Shown in pieces: positions 1 to 11,385 of a stretch of DNA of 64,000 nt. The translations under genes were made by a program, and so were the position numbers. The stretch comes from Nipponacmea schrenckii (taxonomy: Eukaryota; Mollusca; Gastropoda; Lottiidae): contig CM060200.1 in assembly GCA_030562195.1 (NCBI GenBank), forward strand, positions 15,376,001 to 15,440,000. The letters are read 5' to 3'. A model generated the notes under the pieces. That model was given only the letters and a program-made list of their open reading frames with translations. It was not told where the DNA came from and searched no databases. Positions within the stretch are counted from its first letter, which is position 1, and the number at the start of each line of letters is the position of its first letter.

Positions 1-308
1 ACGTTTATACATAAGAAGAGGACATGCGACAGTATCCCCTTTGGATATAACAATTTCATTGCCCTGCCTATATTGATCAGTCTTACTGTGAGCGATGTGG
101 ATGAGAAGATGATCATCAAATATCTTAACGTCCCTGCACGTCAAACAACTTAGCTCGTCGAATCGTAGAAAACCAGAAAAACCTAAAATGATCATAGTTA
201 AATCTCTTATTACGAGCAAATCCTCTGAATCTTTATACATAGCTCTATGATCATAGTCAAACTAACAGGATCCTTCTTGCATACTGGCTTTCCGTTTAAA
301 CGTTTAAC
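1..308 (-). pseudogene. Tyrosine recombinase fragment (DIRS/Crypton-like)
   Basis: From 240 down to the window edge the minus strand is open for 80 codons. It reads like the catalytic domain of metazoan transposon tyrosine recombinases: a hydrophobic helix followed by GFLRFDEL, which supplies the box I arginine, then DVKIFDDHLL and SKTDQYRQGNEIVISKG. Upstream, about 247-308, a second frame gives KPVCKKDP, typical of the segment just before this domain, so there is one frameshift near 245. The box II H-x-x-R and the tyrosine would lie beyond position 1. These enzymes insert circular DNA by a phosphotyrosine mechanism. No reverse transcriptase is visible, so DIRS, Ngaro and Crypton cannot be separated. 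Confidence 0.75.
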
Positions 309-325
309 AGATTATTGAAGTGATT

Positions 326-460
326 TACAAACTGATTTACAGGCTGCGAGTTCAATTAGCAAATCTGTCCAACAAAAAAATGAATTAGATGAGTTGCGTA
401 AAATAAGAGAACTCAGACATAATGCGAAACACGGAAAAGGATTTAAGGTGTTGGGATAAA
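326..460 (+). pseudogene. C-terminal piece of a charged helical protein upstream of the capsid gene
   Basis: An open frame with no start codon runs to a TAA at 458-460. It is rich in Gln, Lys, Glu and Arg (segment NELDELRKIRELRH) and ends GKGFKVLG, so it is probably a short coiled coil. It lies 22 bp upstream of the major capsid gene on the same strand, which fits a 3' remnant of another provirus gene. The family is not recognised. Confidence 0.4.
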
Positions 461-482
461 GCCTAAATCCTGTTATGTAAAA

Positions 483-1847
483 ATGGCAAAACTTGACCCG
501 ATCTTTCAACTTTATGAACCAATAGAATATACATTCAATAAGAAAAAAGAAGACTACATCATTATATCTCCAACTGTTGGGTCCAAATCTCAGATTAATG
601 ACGGTGGTAGGGTAACATTTGAAATCAATTCGTTGTCCAATTGGTTACTTCTTTTCGACGCTTACTCTTGCTGTGATTTCAAAATTAAAGATGGAGCCCC
701 CAATCAAAATCGTGTGCTCCAGCAGAAGGTAACATTAGAAAACAATTTCTTCCCCTCTTTATTCAGCGAAATGGTTTTAGAAGCCGGTTCAAATATAATT
801 GAAACAATCAAACACCCATGTGAGTTTGACACGATGCTAAAAACTCTTCTGTATCCCCAAAATTATACAACGGCATCTGGTTGGATGCCAGACATGGGAG
901 ATGGGGAAATACAATCTCAACAAGATAATTTACAAGCAGACGACAACCTGGCCGCAGTTAGAACTACTGTTAACAATTTGATCAATATCAAATTAATGAA
1001 CTACTGTTAACAATTTGATCAATATCAAATTAATGAAGGTTATGAAAAGAGCGTTGTATTTTACAATAAACCTATTGATAGAAATAGCTGGGGTTCGTAT
1101 ATAAACTGGCCCCTCTATCCCTTATTTGGATTACTTGAACACAGAAAATTTTACATTGGTCTACCCTTCAAATTCCATCTTCAAAGATTACTAAATAACG
1201 ATAGAATATTTTTTGGAGAAACAATTCAAATGCTAAATTAGAAATAACCGACATTCAATTGTACGTGCCAGTAATAACCCAAACAATTGAAGTAGAAACA
1301 AGACTTCTTTGTAGTTTGAAAAAAGATATCGATATAGCATTTTTAAGAAGAAATACGATTGCATCGATAACCATCAAAGGGGAGAATTTCACGTGGCAAG
1401 TGACAAATACCACAAAACCAGCGAGATATTTAATACTTGGTTTCAAAAATCTTCCAGATTCACAAACGAACAACAACAACCTTTTTAAAACAACCGGTGA
1501 TAATTTGGAGATCCTAAAATAAAAAGGGTTCAAGTCAGATTAAATTTCGATTCGTATCCAAATCAACCGTTGAAAATTAATTCTGATACTTAAGACTTAA
1601 TGAGTTGTATAGAAATAATTAACTTATGAGTGAACTATTTGGGAGTATACCACAGTTTAATTATATCGATTTTATTTTAAATTATCCTATATTTTGTTTT
1701 GATCTCTCTGCTCATAAAGAAGATTTGTTCAAAATAGGCGTACAGTTGTTTGTATACATTGAAAAAACAGCTGGAGATATGGAAGGGTATTGTCTCTTGT
1801 TAGAGGAATCTCGTCATATCATAAATATAATGGATAGAATTGAATAA
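483..1847 (+). pseudogene. Maverick/Polinton major capsid protein (double jelly-roll), broken
   Basis: Several consecutive frames together cover most of a Polinton/adintovirus hexon-like major capsid protein. The first (483-1010) opens with MAKLDPIFQLYEPI and carries the GGRVTFEINSLSNWLLLFDAY block. Later pieces contain YVPVITQTIEVE and the diagnostic ARYLILGFK block (about 1420-1450). The last (1626-1847) has NYPIFCFDLSAHKED and ends in the usual C-terminal strand. Breaks: an exact 37-bp tandem duplication at 962-1035, a frameshift near 1233, another near 1520 and a further one near 1590-1625. In the intact family the protein forms the icosahedral shell. This copy cannot encode it. Confidence 0.85.
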
Positions 1848-1865
1848 ATTTCTTTAACTTTAAAA

Positions 1866-2153
1866 ATGAAACCAGAAGTTTTAGTCTCTAAAATATTAGA
1901 ATCAATCGAAAATGGGAAACCGAAAACAATTACTTATAATGGTATAAAGATACATATTTCACAATCGGTGATTAACAAACTAAAAAATCATAAAGTACTT
2001 GACAATATTAATTATAATGAAATAGACAAGCAAGCTAAAGAAGGTGGGTTTCTATTTCTTCTCCCATTAATTTTCGGAGGATTAGCAGCTGCAGGTGCTG
2101 TTGCCGGTGGTGAAAGTGGTATAGAGCCAGAGAAAAACGTAGACATAATTTAG
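1866..2153 (+). CDS. Small protein with C-terminal hydrophobic segment (minor virion protein candidate)
   Basis: A 95-residue open frame lies between the capsid and ATPase genes, and its stop is only 2 bp before the ATPase start. The N-terminal 60 residues are charged and helical. Residues about 66-85 form a hydrophobic Gly/Ala-rich stretch (FLFLLPLIFGGLAAAGAVAG). Polintons and adintoviruses commonly carry small minor virion proteins with such membrane-active segments in this position. That role is inferred from position and composition, not from a diagnostic motif. It is one of the few unbroken frames in the element. Confidence 0.5.
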   Translation: MKPEVLVSKILESIENGKPKTITYNGIKIHISQSVINKLKNHKVLDNINYNEIDKQAKEGGFLFLLPLIFGGLAAAGAVAGGESGIEPEKNVDII

Positions 2154-2155
2154 AA

Positions 2156-2823
2156 ATGGAAAAATTAGCGAAAGGTTCTGGGATAAAGGATATCTTAGCA
2201 AGTGTTAAACAATTCAATCACGCAACCAATAAAACAGTAAAAGAAGGTTTGTCTCAGTTAATTGATCAAATCGATACGGGAGAAACTGAGATTCAAAAAG
2301 AAGGTGAGGGATTAATACTTAAACACATTTGCAGTGGTGATGGTTTATTTCTTTCAAAATATAAAGGAGAAGGTATTGCATTAAATCCTCATTATAAAAA
2401 AGTGGCTGCAAAATTTAAACATTCAGATAGGTTTCCACAAAATCCAATGTTAATGTGTATTGTTGGTCAATCAGGATCAGGAAAGACTCGCCTCTTATTT
2501 AAGATGTTAACAACACCCAAATTATTAGATTTGAATTCCCTTTACATTTATACATCAACTCCAGATCAATTATATTATCAATTTCTGAATGCCTTAGAAT
2601 GGATGGAATGTTTTTTAGAAAGAACGCTAATTGTTTTATTTTGTTTGAATTAAACGATAAAGATCTATCTCAAATACTCCAATCAATAATTCATGGTATG
2701 GAGAAAGATGAATTAAAAAAACTTTGTAGAAGACAATGGAACAATCCTGACGATCATGGATATATCTTTGTTAATACAAGAAAACCAGCTGGACAAAAAG
2801 TTATGACAAATATTTGTAATTAA
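2156..2823 (+). pseudogene. FtsK/A32-type genome-packaging ATPase, deleted
   Basis: The first frame (2156-2653) contains a Walker A loop, GQSGSGKT, inside the context LMCIVGQSGSGKTRLL (about 2450-2500), followed by IYTSTPDQLYYQF. After a frameshift near 2600-2640 the second frame (to 2823) gives DLSQILQSIIHGM and ends with GYIFVNTRKP, the usual C-terminal block of this family. The segment that should hold the Walker B aspartates and sensor motif is missing, so there is an internal deletion as well as the frameshift. In the intact family the ATPase pumps DNA into the capsid. Its position directly after the capsid block agrees with this call. Confidence 0.8.
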
Positions 2824-2826
2824 AAA

Positions 2827-3558
2827 ATGACTGATTGGAATAAAATATTAAAAAGAAATAAAGAATACATTAAACCTAAAGATAAAATAAAATCTAAACT
2901 TGAAGATAGAAGATTATCGGAAAAGGGAATGGAGGAGAGTTTATCAACTTTATTTAAGCCTCTATTAAAACAACAAGAAAATGTTCCTGCTATAGAAAAT
3001 GTTCCACCTCCTGCTATAGAAAATGTCCTAGAAAATGAATTTATTATAAAATCACTTGATGATATAAAACGATATTTTCCAAATCCCAACCCAACTTTAC
3101 CAAAATCTATTAAACCAGTTGTGGATGATTATGGGTTATTATTTAATGGTTATAGAATATTGTTCGATCATCGTTACCCTCAATTCAAGATAGATACAAA
3201 ACCCTTTATATATAAATTAACACAAGGAGTAATTGATTAACGGAGGAGACATTGCCATTGGGGAATACAATGATTTGATAAAATATTTAAAACTTCTTCA
3301 CGCTATTAAAAAAAACAGGAGCTCTAACAAATAGATTGAAAGAAGTAGACCTACATATCAGAGCCATGAATGAAGTTGATGAACCAGATGAATATTGGGA
3401 AGAAAATCCAATCCTAGAAGAAATAGATGAATTCAATAATTTGATATCTGGAGAAGGAATAACTTTTTTATCGACAATTACTTATCAGACTTAATGTAAT
3501 TATTGAAGCAATGAAACATGGACATCAATCTGATTCAAATGAAATCAACGCTATTTAA
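2827..3558 (+). pseudogene. Conserved Polinton protein of unknown function
   Basis: The frame opens 3 bp after the ATPase stop. The first 137 codons (2827-3240) have a basic N-terminus, a repeated ENVP/AIENV linker (about residues 53-70), and a C-terminal GYRILFDHRYPQF block leading to KLTQGVID, a region recurrent in Polinton proteins. Beyond the stop at 3240 the same product appears to continue in other frames: an acidic stretch with EIDEFNNLISGEG (about 3366-3470), then LLIRLNVIIEAM ending at 3558. At least two frameshifts are present. I do not recognise a biochemical function. Confidence 0.55.
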
Positions 3559-3974
3559 TCTGAACAAAATAAAATTAAATCTAAAAGACAAACATCAAGT
3601 AGATTTCAATGTAGAAAACTCAATAAATGAATTATTAGGTTTTGAAAAGAAATTGTATACCAAAATCTACACTTGCTCCTTATAAAGCAAATACTGAAAA
3701 CGATATCATCAACATTCATTGTAATTTGGTGGATGGTGGATTTTTCAATAAAAACAAACAACAAATCATTTTCAGTATTCCAACGTTTACAGTTCCAATC
3801 GGTTATCGAATAGTACAAAAACCGTTTCAAACAACATATCTTCCAATAAATACCACAGGTATTAAAGATATCAATTTAGATATAAAAGATGGATATGGAA
3901 GATCTTAAGATTTTGGCAAGGAAGAAATATGTATTCAATTACACGTTTCCTCATCTTCATCTAAAATTATATAA
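3539..3974 (+). pseudogene. Penton-like minor capsid protein, broken
   Basis: The ATG at 3539 overlaps the end of the preceding gene by about 20 bp. The first frame covers roughly the first 40 codons. After a frameshift near 3660 the 3642-3908 frame gives CNLVDGGFFN, the FSIPTFTVPIGYRIVQKP strand pair and YLPINTTGIKDI, all characteristic of the Polinton/adintovirus single jelly-roll penton protein. An in-frame TAA at 3906 is followed by a short in-frame stretch ending with the expected basic/hydrophobic tail near 3974. In the intact family it caps the five-fold vertices. It is the last gene of the right-facing block. Confidence 0.75.
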
Positions 3975-3993
3975 TCGTAACTTCCTTAAGTTA

Positions 3994-6171
3994 TCATTGC
4001 TTGATAAAGACGGGAGCATCCTCGTTGAAACGTCGCAAATTATTTAATAAAGTAGTTTTTATCCATATAATAGTGACCTGATATATATAATCGTAATCGT
4101 CGAATTCGTAATTTTGAACCATATTAACTTCATCTTTATTATTATAAGGATACATAATTCCACTTCTGTTTGGTGGTTTTCTTTTAATCAAATTCAAATT
4201 ATGTTTGAATACTTTCTTTTGTTTATCTTTCGGAATTACCACAACGTCTGTAAAACTTTTTTTTCCAAGGTTTATCGAATTCATTTTCAATATCTTTTCC
4301 ATTGGCTAATTTAAGATAATCTTCCACACTCAACTTTGATTTTGTATATCCTTTAAAAGTTTTATTTTCCAGTAATTCTTCGTTAGAAGTTAAGATGATA
4401 TTGTATTTTACTTTTGGAGCCAAATATAAACCAAATATAATATCACCATCTCCATAATCATTCTTTCCTTTTCCATATTCCGTTTCAGAAGTTAATCCAG
4501 CTTGTTCCAATTTATCCCAATTCCTATCTGATATGTATAAACTATCGGTATCAGTATAATATATTTCTGGTTTTCTAAAACCATCAATAACATGAATAAA
4601 ATTATTCATTATTCGTTTGCTATGTGATAAGATGAATGAACCCAAATGACTCGGTGTTAATCTTGTTGTTTTTGTTGGTTTTATAATTTCAGGTTTTTTC
4701 TTTTCTTTTTCCACTATTTATTGTTGTTCATTTACTTTTTCATAACTTTTTATATTTGAATCAAAATTTGCTTTAAGATTTTCATACAATCACTGCCAAC
4801 TAAATTTCCATGGTTGTTTATGTTTGTTTCTTTCTTCCTTTAAAGTTAAAACATAGTCTTTAAAATGAGGTGTTTTGAAATTTTCTTCATAGACTACCCC
4901 ATCTAATATTATATCTATCCCATGTTAACTTTTCCACCAGCTCGAACAATTTCATTACAAAAACCATTTCTAAATCGTATCTTATCACCAGATTTTGTTT
5001 ATCATCCCCTATAAGAGTGTAAGTTATTTTGTCATTGGCTGGTATTGGTTGAAAAACATATTTTTTGGATACTCAAACCAAACAGATAAAATGGCACACC
5101 TTGGTCTAAATTGTTGTTTATTGAAAAGCTTTACAAATTCTTCCTTTTCAGAATCTTTTAAAGTTCTTGCTGATTCAGCTTTTGGGTTTCACCATCACAC
5201 ATAGCAGAGGCATAAAGACCGTAAGCGTCAAATGCCATTAATTTAGAACAAGAGATTTTCTTCAACTCTTCGTTAAAATCTTAAGTAGACTCTTGGTATT
5301 TTTTGAATAACTCAGTTATATCTGAATCAGTTGTATTTAAATGATGTAGTACTTTACAAATTTCATCTAATTTATCCGATTTGAATTTTATTATGTTTGC
5401 AGAAACTCTACCACCTTTTACAGAACGTCTGAAAAATGTCTGATGAACGGATCTACGTGAGAATATACTTTTTCTCCTTTATAAAGATGATACCAACCTT
5501 TAAGAGATAAGACGGGAGCTGTTAAATTATTTATTACACTTTGATTTATCATAGATTTCATAACTTGATTGTATTTGATCAAACATACACCTAAACATAT
5601 TGTATCTCTTTTAGCATAAGATTCACATTCTTCTCTTCGGGACTCCCAATTTGATTCGTTTATAGACGCAATATCTAAATCAATCTTTCTTAAATTCATT
5701 GGTTATTTCTTTAATTAATTTTCCCCAATCTTTTAAACTTCTTGCTACATGTTGATATGAACAGGTGAAATTTAATTTTTGGAGATAATTGTTATTGTTG
5801 TTAAACTTCTTTTCATTATTCCATTTTTTCTGTAAAGACTTTTCTCTAGATATATTAGATATTGGTAAACGATGTATGCCTCTTGTGGTTTTGAGAGGAC
5901 AGTGAGTTAATTTTGCCATATTTTTAATAATAATCCAATTATCAAAACCACTACCGTTATGAGAAACTAACGTTAATTGTTTTAACATTTGATCTATACA
6001 ATCTGTACCTACAAATTTATGAACTATATTCATTATTTTTTTATAAAATTCTTCAGGAACAATATCTGTGGGTTTTAGATCTGGAAAACGACAATTTATT
6101 CGTTCTAATATTTTTCGCAGCTTTTCCAAATTTACTAAAGAACATGCATATGGTATTGTTTTACCAGTTTC
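3994..6171 (-). pseudogene. Protein-primed DNA polymerase B (pPolB), exonuclease II/III and polymerase C-terminal part
   Basis: Read leftwards from 6171, the fragments carry a family B exonuclease II block with HNGSGFDNW (about 5950), the exonuclease III block YAKRDTICLGVCLIKYN (about 5590), and the polymerase motif C YYTDTDSLY (about 4550) with the downstream FKGYTKSKLS thumb segment (about 4340). The tail (3994-4302) is in another frame. Sequence 4715-5417 contains further polymerase codons in broken frames. Motifs A and B are not cleanly readable. Family members replicate linear virus-like DNA using a protein primer. The N-terminal part lies at 10136-10905, separated by a nested HINE. Confidence 0.85.
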
Positions 6172-9100
6172 TTTTTATACGCCCACATGAAATGGGGGGG
6201 GGGCGTATATTGTCGTCACCCACATCCGTCCGTCCGTCCGTCTGTCCGTCCGTCGGTCCGTCCACAATTGCTCGTAAACACTCTACAAGGTGTAATTCTT
6301 GACGGATTTAGATGAAACTTTATATGAGTGTTTATGATCACGCAAGGATGAACCCTATTGAAAATCAGCGAAATCGGAAAAAATTTAGTATGAGTTCGTG
6401 CCCTTGTTCTTGAATGGCTCGTAAACACTCTACAATGTGCAATTCTTGACCGATTTTGATGAAACTTGGTGTGAGAGTATGTTATAACTCAAGGATAAAC
6501 CCTATTGAAAATCAGCGAAATCGAAAAATATTTAGTATGAGTTATTGCCCTTGTTTTTGAAAACGCGTTCAATTTTAGTTTGTAAACACTCTTGAGAGAA
6601 CAATTTTTAATGGATTTTAATGAAACTTGACCTGAGTATTTGTTATCACCCAAGGATGAAGCCTATTGAAAACCAGTCACATCGAAAAAAAATTAATATC
6701 AGTTATTGCCTTTGTTTTTGAAAACGCGTTCAATTTTTAGCTTGTAAACATTCTACAAAGCACAGTTATTGACCGATTTTGACGAAACTTGCTGAAATTG
6801 TTTAATATCACCCAAGGATGAACCCTTTTGAAAATAGTTAAATCGAAATATCAGTTATTGCCCTTGTTTTTATACGCCCACACATAAATGTGGGCGTATA
6901 TTGTAGTCGCCCCTGTCTGTCTGTCTGTCTGTCTGTCTGTCTGCCTTTCCACAATTGTTGTGAACACGATAGAGACCACATTTCTTGATGGATTTTGACC
7001 AAATTTGGTGAGTGTGTTTGTTATAACCCAAGAAAGAAGCCTATTGAAAATCAGACCAATCGAAAAATATTCAATGAGTTATTGCCCTTGTTTTTGAAAA
7101 TTTGTTGTGAACACGATAAAGAAGGTGTTTCTTGATGGATTTTGATGAAATTTGGTGTGATTGCTTGTTATTACTTAAGGATGAAGCCTATTGAAAATTA
7201 GACAAATCGAAAAATAAATTGATGAGTTATTGCCCTTGTTCTTGGAAACACATTCATTTTGCGTTCAAAAATGTGTTGTGGACATGATAGAGAGATGATT
7301 TCTGGATGGATTTTGACCAATTTCGGTGTGTGTGTGTCTGTAATCATCCAAGGATGAAGCCTGTCTGTCTGTCTGTCTGTCCGTCTGCCTGTCCACAATT
7401 GTTGTGAACACGATAGAGACCGCATTTCTTGATGGATTTTGACCAAATTTGCTGAGTGTGTTTGTTATAACCCAAGGAAGAAGCCTATTGAAAATCAGAC
7501 CAATCGAAAAATATTCAAAGAGTTATTGCCCTTGTTTTTGAAAATTTGTTGTGAACACGATTAAGAGTTTGTTTCTTGATGGATTTTGATGAAATTTGGT
7601 GTGATTGCTTGTTATTACTTAAGGATGAAGCCTATTGAAAATCAGACAAATCGAAAAATAAATTGATGAGTTATTGCCCTTTTTCTTGAAAACACATTCA
7701 TTTTGCGTTTAAAAATGTGTTGTGGACATGATAGAGAGATGGTTTCTGGATGGATTTTGACCAATTTCGGTGTGTGTGTGTTTGTAATCATCCAAGGATG
7801 AAGCCTTCTGCCCGCCTTTCTGTCTGTCTGTCCGTCTGCCTGTCCACAATTGTTGTGAACACGATAGAGACCACATTTCTTGATGGATTTTAATGAAACT
7901 TGGAATGAGTCTTTGTAATGACCCAAGGATGAAGCCTATCGAAAATGAAACCAATCGAAATTATATTTACTATGAGTTATTGCCCTTGTCCTAAAATTCC
8001 TTGTGAACACGTTAAGGAGCCGGGTTCTTGATGGAATTGGATGAAACTTGGTGTGAGTGTTTGTTATAACTCGAGGATAGACCCTATTGAAAATCAGACT
8101 AATCAAAAAACATTTATTGAGTTATTGCCCTTGTTCTTTAAAAGGTGTTTACTTTATCAGCCTCTGGTTCTTTGTAGACTTGATAGAGATCTGGTTTTGA
8201 TTTTGACAAAGCATGATTTGAGCCTTTTGAATTACCCAAAGAAGAAACCAATTGCAAATTTAGCTTACTGAAAAATATTTACTTTGAGTTATTGACTTTG
8301 TCCAGAAATTTCTTGTGAATACGATAGGAAGTTGTGTTCTTGATGTGTTTTGATGAAAGTTAGTGTATTTGTAACATCATAAGGATGTACCCTATTGAAA
8401 GCCAGGCAAATCGAACATATCTAATAGAGTTATTGTTCTTTAAAACGTGTTAAATTTATTGTTTACAAGACAGAGAGGGATGGTTTCTTCGTGAAATTTG
8501 ATGAAACTTAGTATAAGCCTTTGATAAGACACACAAAGAATACTTTCAGTAAAGATTGTGCCTTATGGCCCTTGCTCAATTTTTTGTGAATGTTATTTTC
8601 TGTGTATGATATTGTGGTTTGGAAATATTGTGTATTCAATTTGAATAGTTTCCCTTGAAAGAAAATGGGGGGTCTTTGAAATAATAAGAGTAGTTGAGTA
8701 AGTTATATCTATTGATTTATGGGCCATTCTATCACATTTAAACTTCAACAAATCACCAAGTAAGCCCAGGCTTGACATTTTATCAGATCACTTGTAAAAT
8801 ATTGCATTTACTGATACCTCTTGTCCACCGCCCGAATAACTAAGGCTGCCAATGGTGGGCGTATTACGATGGGCCATCGCTATTTTTGAAAACGCGTTCA
8901 ATTTTTAGCTTGTAAACACTCTACAAAGCAGTGATTGACCGATTTTGACGAAACTTGCTGAAATTGTTTAATATCACCCAAGAATGAACCCTTTTGAAAA
9001 TAGCACATATCGAAATATATTTAATACGAATTATTGCCCTTGTTCTATAAAATGTGTTGGAATTTTGCCTTGTAAACACTCTACAAGTCACAATTCTTGA

Positions 9101-10143
9101 GCGATTTTGACATAACTTGGCATGAGTATTTGTAATTACCTAAGGATGAACCCTATTGAAATTCAGTGAAATCGAAAAATATTTAGTATCAGTTATTGCC
9201 CTTGTGTTTGAAAACGCGTTCAATTTTATCTTGTAAGCACTCTAGAAAGAACAATTCTTAATGGCCTTTTGAAAATCAAATAAATCGATATATATTTAGT
9301 GTCAGTTATTGCCCTTGTGTTTGAAAACCGATTAACTATTTGGCTTATAAATACTCTAGAAGGCGCAATGTTGAAAAAACTCACTGACATTGTTTGATAT
9401 CACCCAGGGATGAGCCCTATTGAAAATTAAAAATATCAAAATATATATAAAATGAATTTTTGCCCTTGTTCTTTTAAACGTGTTTGATTTTTGTCTCGTA
9501 AACACTCTACATGGCACAATTCTTGACCGATTTTGATAAAACTTGGTGTGAGATTGTGTTATAACTCAAGGATGAATCCTATTGAAAATCAGCAAAATTG
9601 AAAAATATTTAGTATGAGTTATTGCCTTTGTTCTTCAAAACGCGTTCAATTTTAGTTTAAAAACACTCTAGAAAGAACAATTGTGAATGGATTTTGATGA
9701 AACTTGGCTTTAGTATTTGTTTTTCCCAAGGATGAACCCTATTGAAAATCAGATAAACCGACAAATTTAGTCTCAGTTATTGCCCTTGTTTTTGAAAACG
9801 CTTTAAACTTTTGGCTTGTAAACACACGTTCATTTTTGACAAACTGAAATTGTTTGATATCACCCAAGGAAGATCCTGTTAAAAATATCAAAATATTATT
9901 AAGGGTGAACCCTATAGCAAATCATAAAAATACCGAAAAATATTTAATGAGTTGTTATAAGGTACTATTCCTGACATTTTTTAATAAAACTAGATACCCT
10001 AGAAAAAAAAATATGGCGGAATGTTGAATATTTTAGTCCACCAATTGTTACCTTACTGAAAATTTTTTATTCAAAATCAATGCTGCCAGTGGGCGTATAT
10101 TACCTTGCCTGGCGTATATTACCTTGTCTGGCAATCTATCTTT
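6172..10143 (+). mobile_element. HINE/pearl-like element H1 interrupting the polymerase gene
   Basis: The 5' end reads TTTTTATACGCCCACATG, followed by a G tract and GGGCGTATA (a terminal palindrome), then a CCGT microsatellite and tandem monomers of about 150-170 bp containing GGATTTTGATGAAACTTGG and GTTATTGCCCTTG. The 3' end (10083-10143) has GCTGCCAGTGGGCGTATAT and a duplicated, mutated copy of the hairpin region before CTATCTT. This is the architecture of Helentron-like non-autonomous elements. It has no transposase. It splits pPolB between the exonuclease I segment (10136 onwards) and the KETGKT segment at about 6160. H2 is nested inside. Confidence 0.8.
6867..8884 (+). mobile_element. 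HINE element H2 (second subfamily), nested in H1
   Basis: The 5' end carries a perfect palindrome with 12-bp arms (TATACGCCCACA and its complement, 6871-6900), then CTGT repeats. The core monomers differ from H1 (GTTGTGAACACGATAGAGACC). The 3' end is GGTGGGCGTATTACGATGG-G-CCATCGCTATT (8855-8884). Flanking sequence on both sides is H1 core (...CCCTTGTTTT on the left, TTGAAAACGCG on the right), so H2 inserted into a T run of an H1 monomer. The block holding the microsatellite plus about three monomers is itself repeated, with CCACAATTGTTG at 6949, 7393 and 7843. Confidence 0.8.
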
Positions 10144-10905
10144 CTGTATACGTCTCGGAATCCCAAGAATAAAGAGTTTCAGGTTCGGAGTTTTGTGACA
10201 TTGACGCTGGATTAAATTCGGAAACAACTTCAATGTTTTCGATAACACAGGTTTTCCATACTTGTTGATAGTTATCTTTTATTTCTTTTATGTCTAAACG
10301 TTTGTTGTCTCTTTTTATCAAACAGAAATGATTATTGTGTAAATACAAAACCCATTCTGATGGAGTGTTTATTTTTCTAGGGTATAAAGTTCTATCTTTA
10401 GGATTATAAATTTGGAACGAAGTTTCATTTTTTTCATTGAATTCTCCTATTCGAGCTTGAGTCATTATTCCCTTTCTGTTATGTTTTGAATAGGAATAAA
10501 TAAATTTATTAAATTCTTTTGTTAAATCACGTTTCAAAACATAATTAACACATTTAATAAAACACGCTACGTCAGTTGGAATATAACAATATTCTCCAAC
10601 GTATTCATTGATTGTAAATAGCAATTGAGTTCCTATTCCTATATTTGATCTTTTGATTAGTTATATTATATGACCAGTAAATTACCAATGTGAACTATCT
10701 GATTTTTGACTCATATTATTTACAACTCTAGTAATCATTTGAACAATAAAGAAAGATAAATTCATATTTTGTTTGTATTCACCATCTTCAAAAATTTTTC
10801 CATCGTTTTCAATTTGTCCATTAAAAGTATTAAACTCTTCAATTATATCAGAAACCACATTTTCAAATAAATCAGTTTTTTTCTTCGGTTTAACAGCATT
10901 AGGTT
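10136..10905 (-). pseudogene. pPolB N-terminal part with exonuclease I
   Basis: The main open frame (10624-10136) begins LFTINEYVGEYCYIPTD, typical of the start of Polinton polymerase ORFs, and ends in the exonuclease I motif SWDSETYTE immediately before the HINE junction. Upstream, to about 10905, another frame gives a hydrophobic NLSFFIVQMITRVVNNM segment preceded by a lysine-rich stretch, probably the N-terminal extension. The frame runs into a TAG made by H1 sequence at 10136. The gene therefore continues at 6171 on the same strand across the 4-kb insertion. Confidence 0.75.
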
Positions 10906-10913
10906 TTTTTTTT

Positions 10914-11385
10914 TTTGAATTAATTTAGTCATGTTTCTTTTTCAATTTTTTATGTTCTATTTTTAAGGATTCAATTTTTGTTAACAATTCATCGAATATT
11001 TCATTAAATTCTTCGAGTTCTTCTATGGTAATTATTTTATCAGATTTGCTTCTTTCGAAAAAAATGATTTATCTAAATATGTTCTTATTAAATTTGATAT
11101 GGTTTTGTAATATAATTTCTTTTTAGAGGTAAACCCAATAGTAATTAAACCACATGAAGATGTTTGAATAGCTGTAAGAGCTCCTAAGATAGTTGGAATA
11201 AATATTTGAAGAGAAATACTTGCTGTTACAGTGGTTGCTGTTGCTATAAGACAAGCTGATATAACACTTATAGTTTTAAAAGTAGTGTCTATCTTACTCC
11301 AACGTTTTGTTAACTTTTTGTAATGATTGAATACTCCTTCTTACTCTTTTTGTTTACGCATCATAACATCTTGTTGCTAATTTTC
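10914..11385 (-). pseudogene. Polinton-associated two-helix membrane protein
   Basis: Translated leftwards from about 11320 the sequence gives RWSKIDTTFKTI, a long hydrophobic run (ISACLIATATTVTASISLQ, then FIPTILGALTAIQ) and LITIGFTSKKKLYYKT, followed in another frame by IITIEELEEFNEIF and a lysine-rich coiled-coil tail. This order (Trp-rich helix, hydrophobic segment, basic G-T/F-TSKKK, TIEELEEF tail) recurs in Polinton ORFs of unknown function. There is at least one frameshift near 11060, and the 5' end near 11385 is disturbed. It is probably a virion or membrane-associated protein, but no enzymatic role is visible. Confidence 0.5.

Noticed and set aside
312..509. Minus-strand 65-codon frame at the provirus start
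   Set aside because: Opposite the coiled-coil and capsid start on the + strand, which fit the gene block better.
1255..1533. Minus-strand frame opposite the capsid gene
   Set aside because: The + strand carries the capsid signature blocks at the same place; this is its shadow.
6210..6260. CCGT/CTGT tracts considered as CRISPR-like or independent minisatellites
   Set aside because: They are perfect 4-bp microsatellites fixed in position after the HINE 5' palindrome, and no spacers are present.
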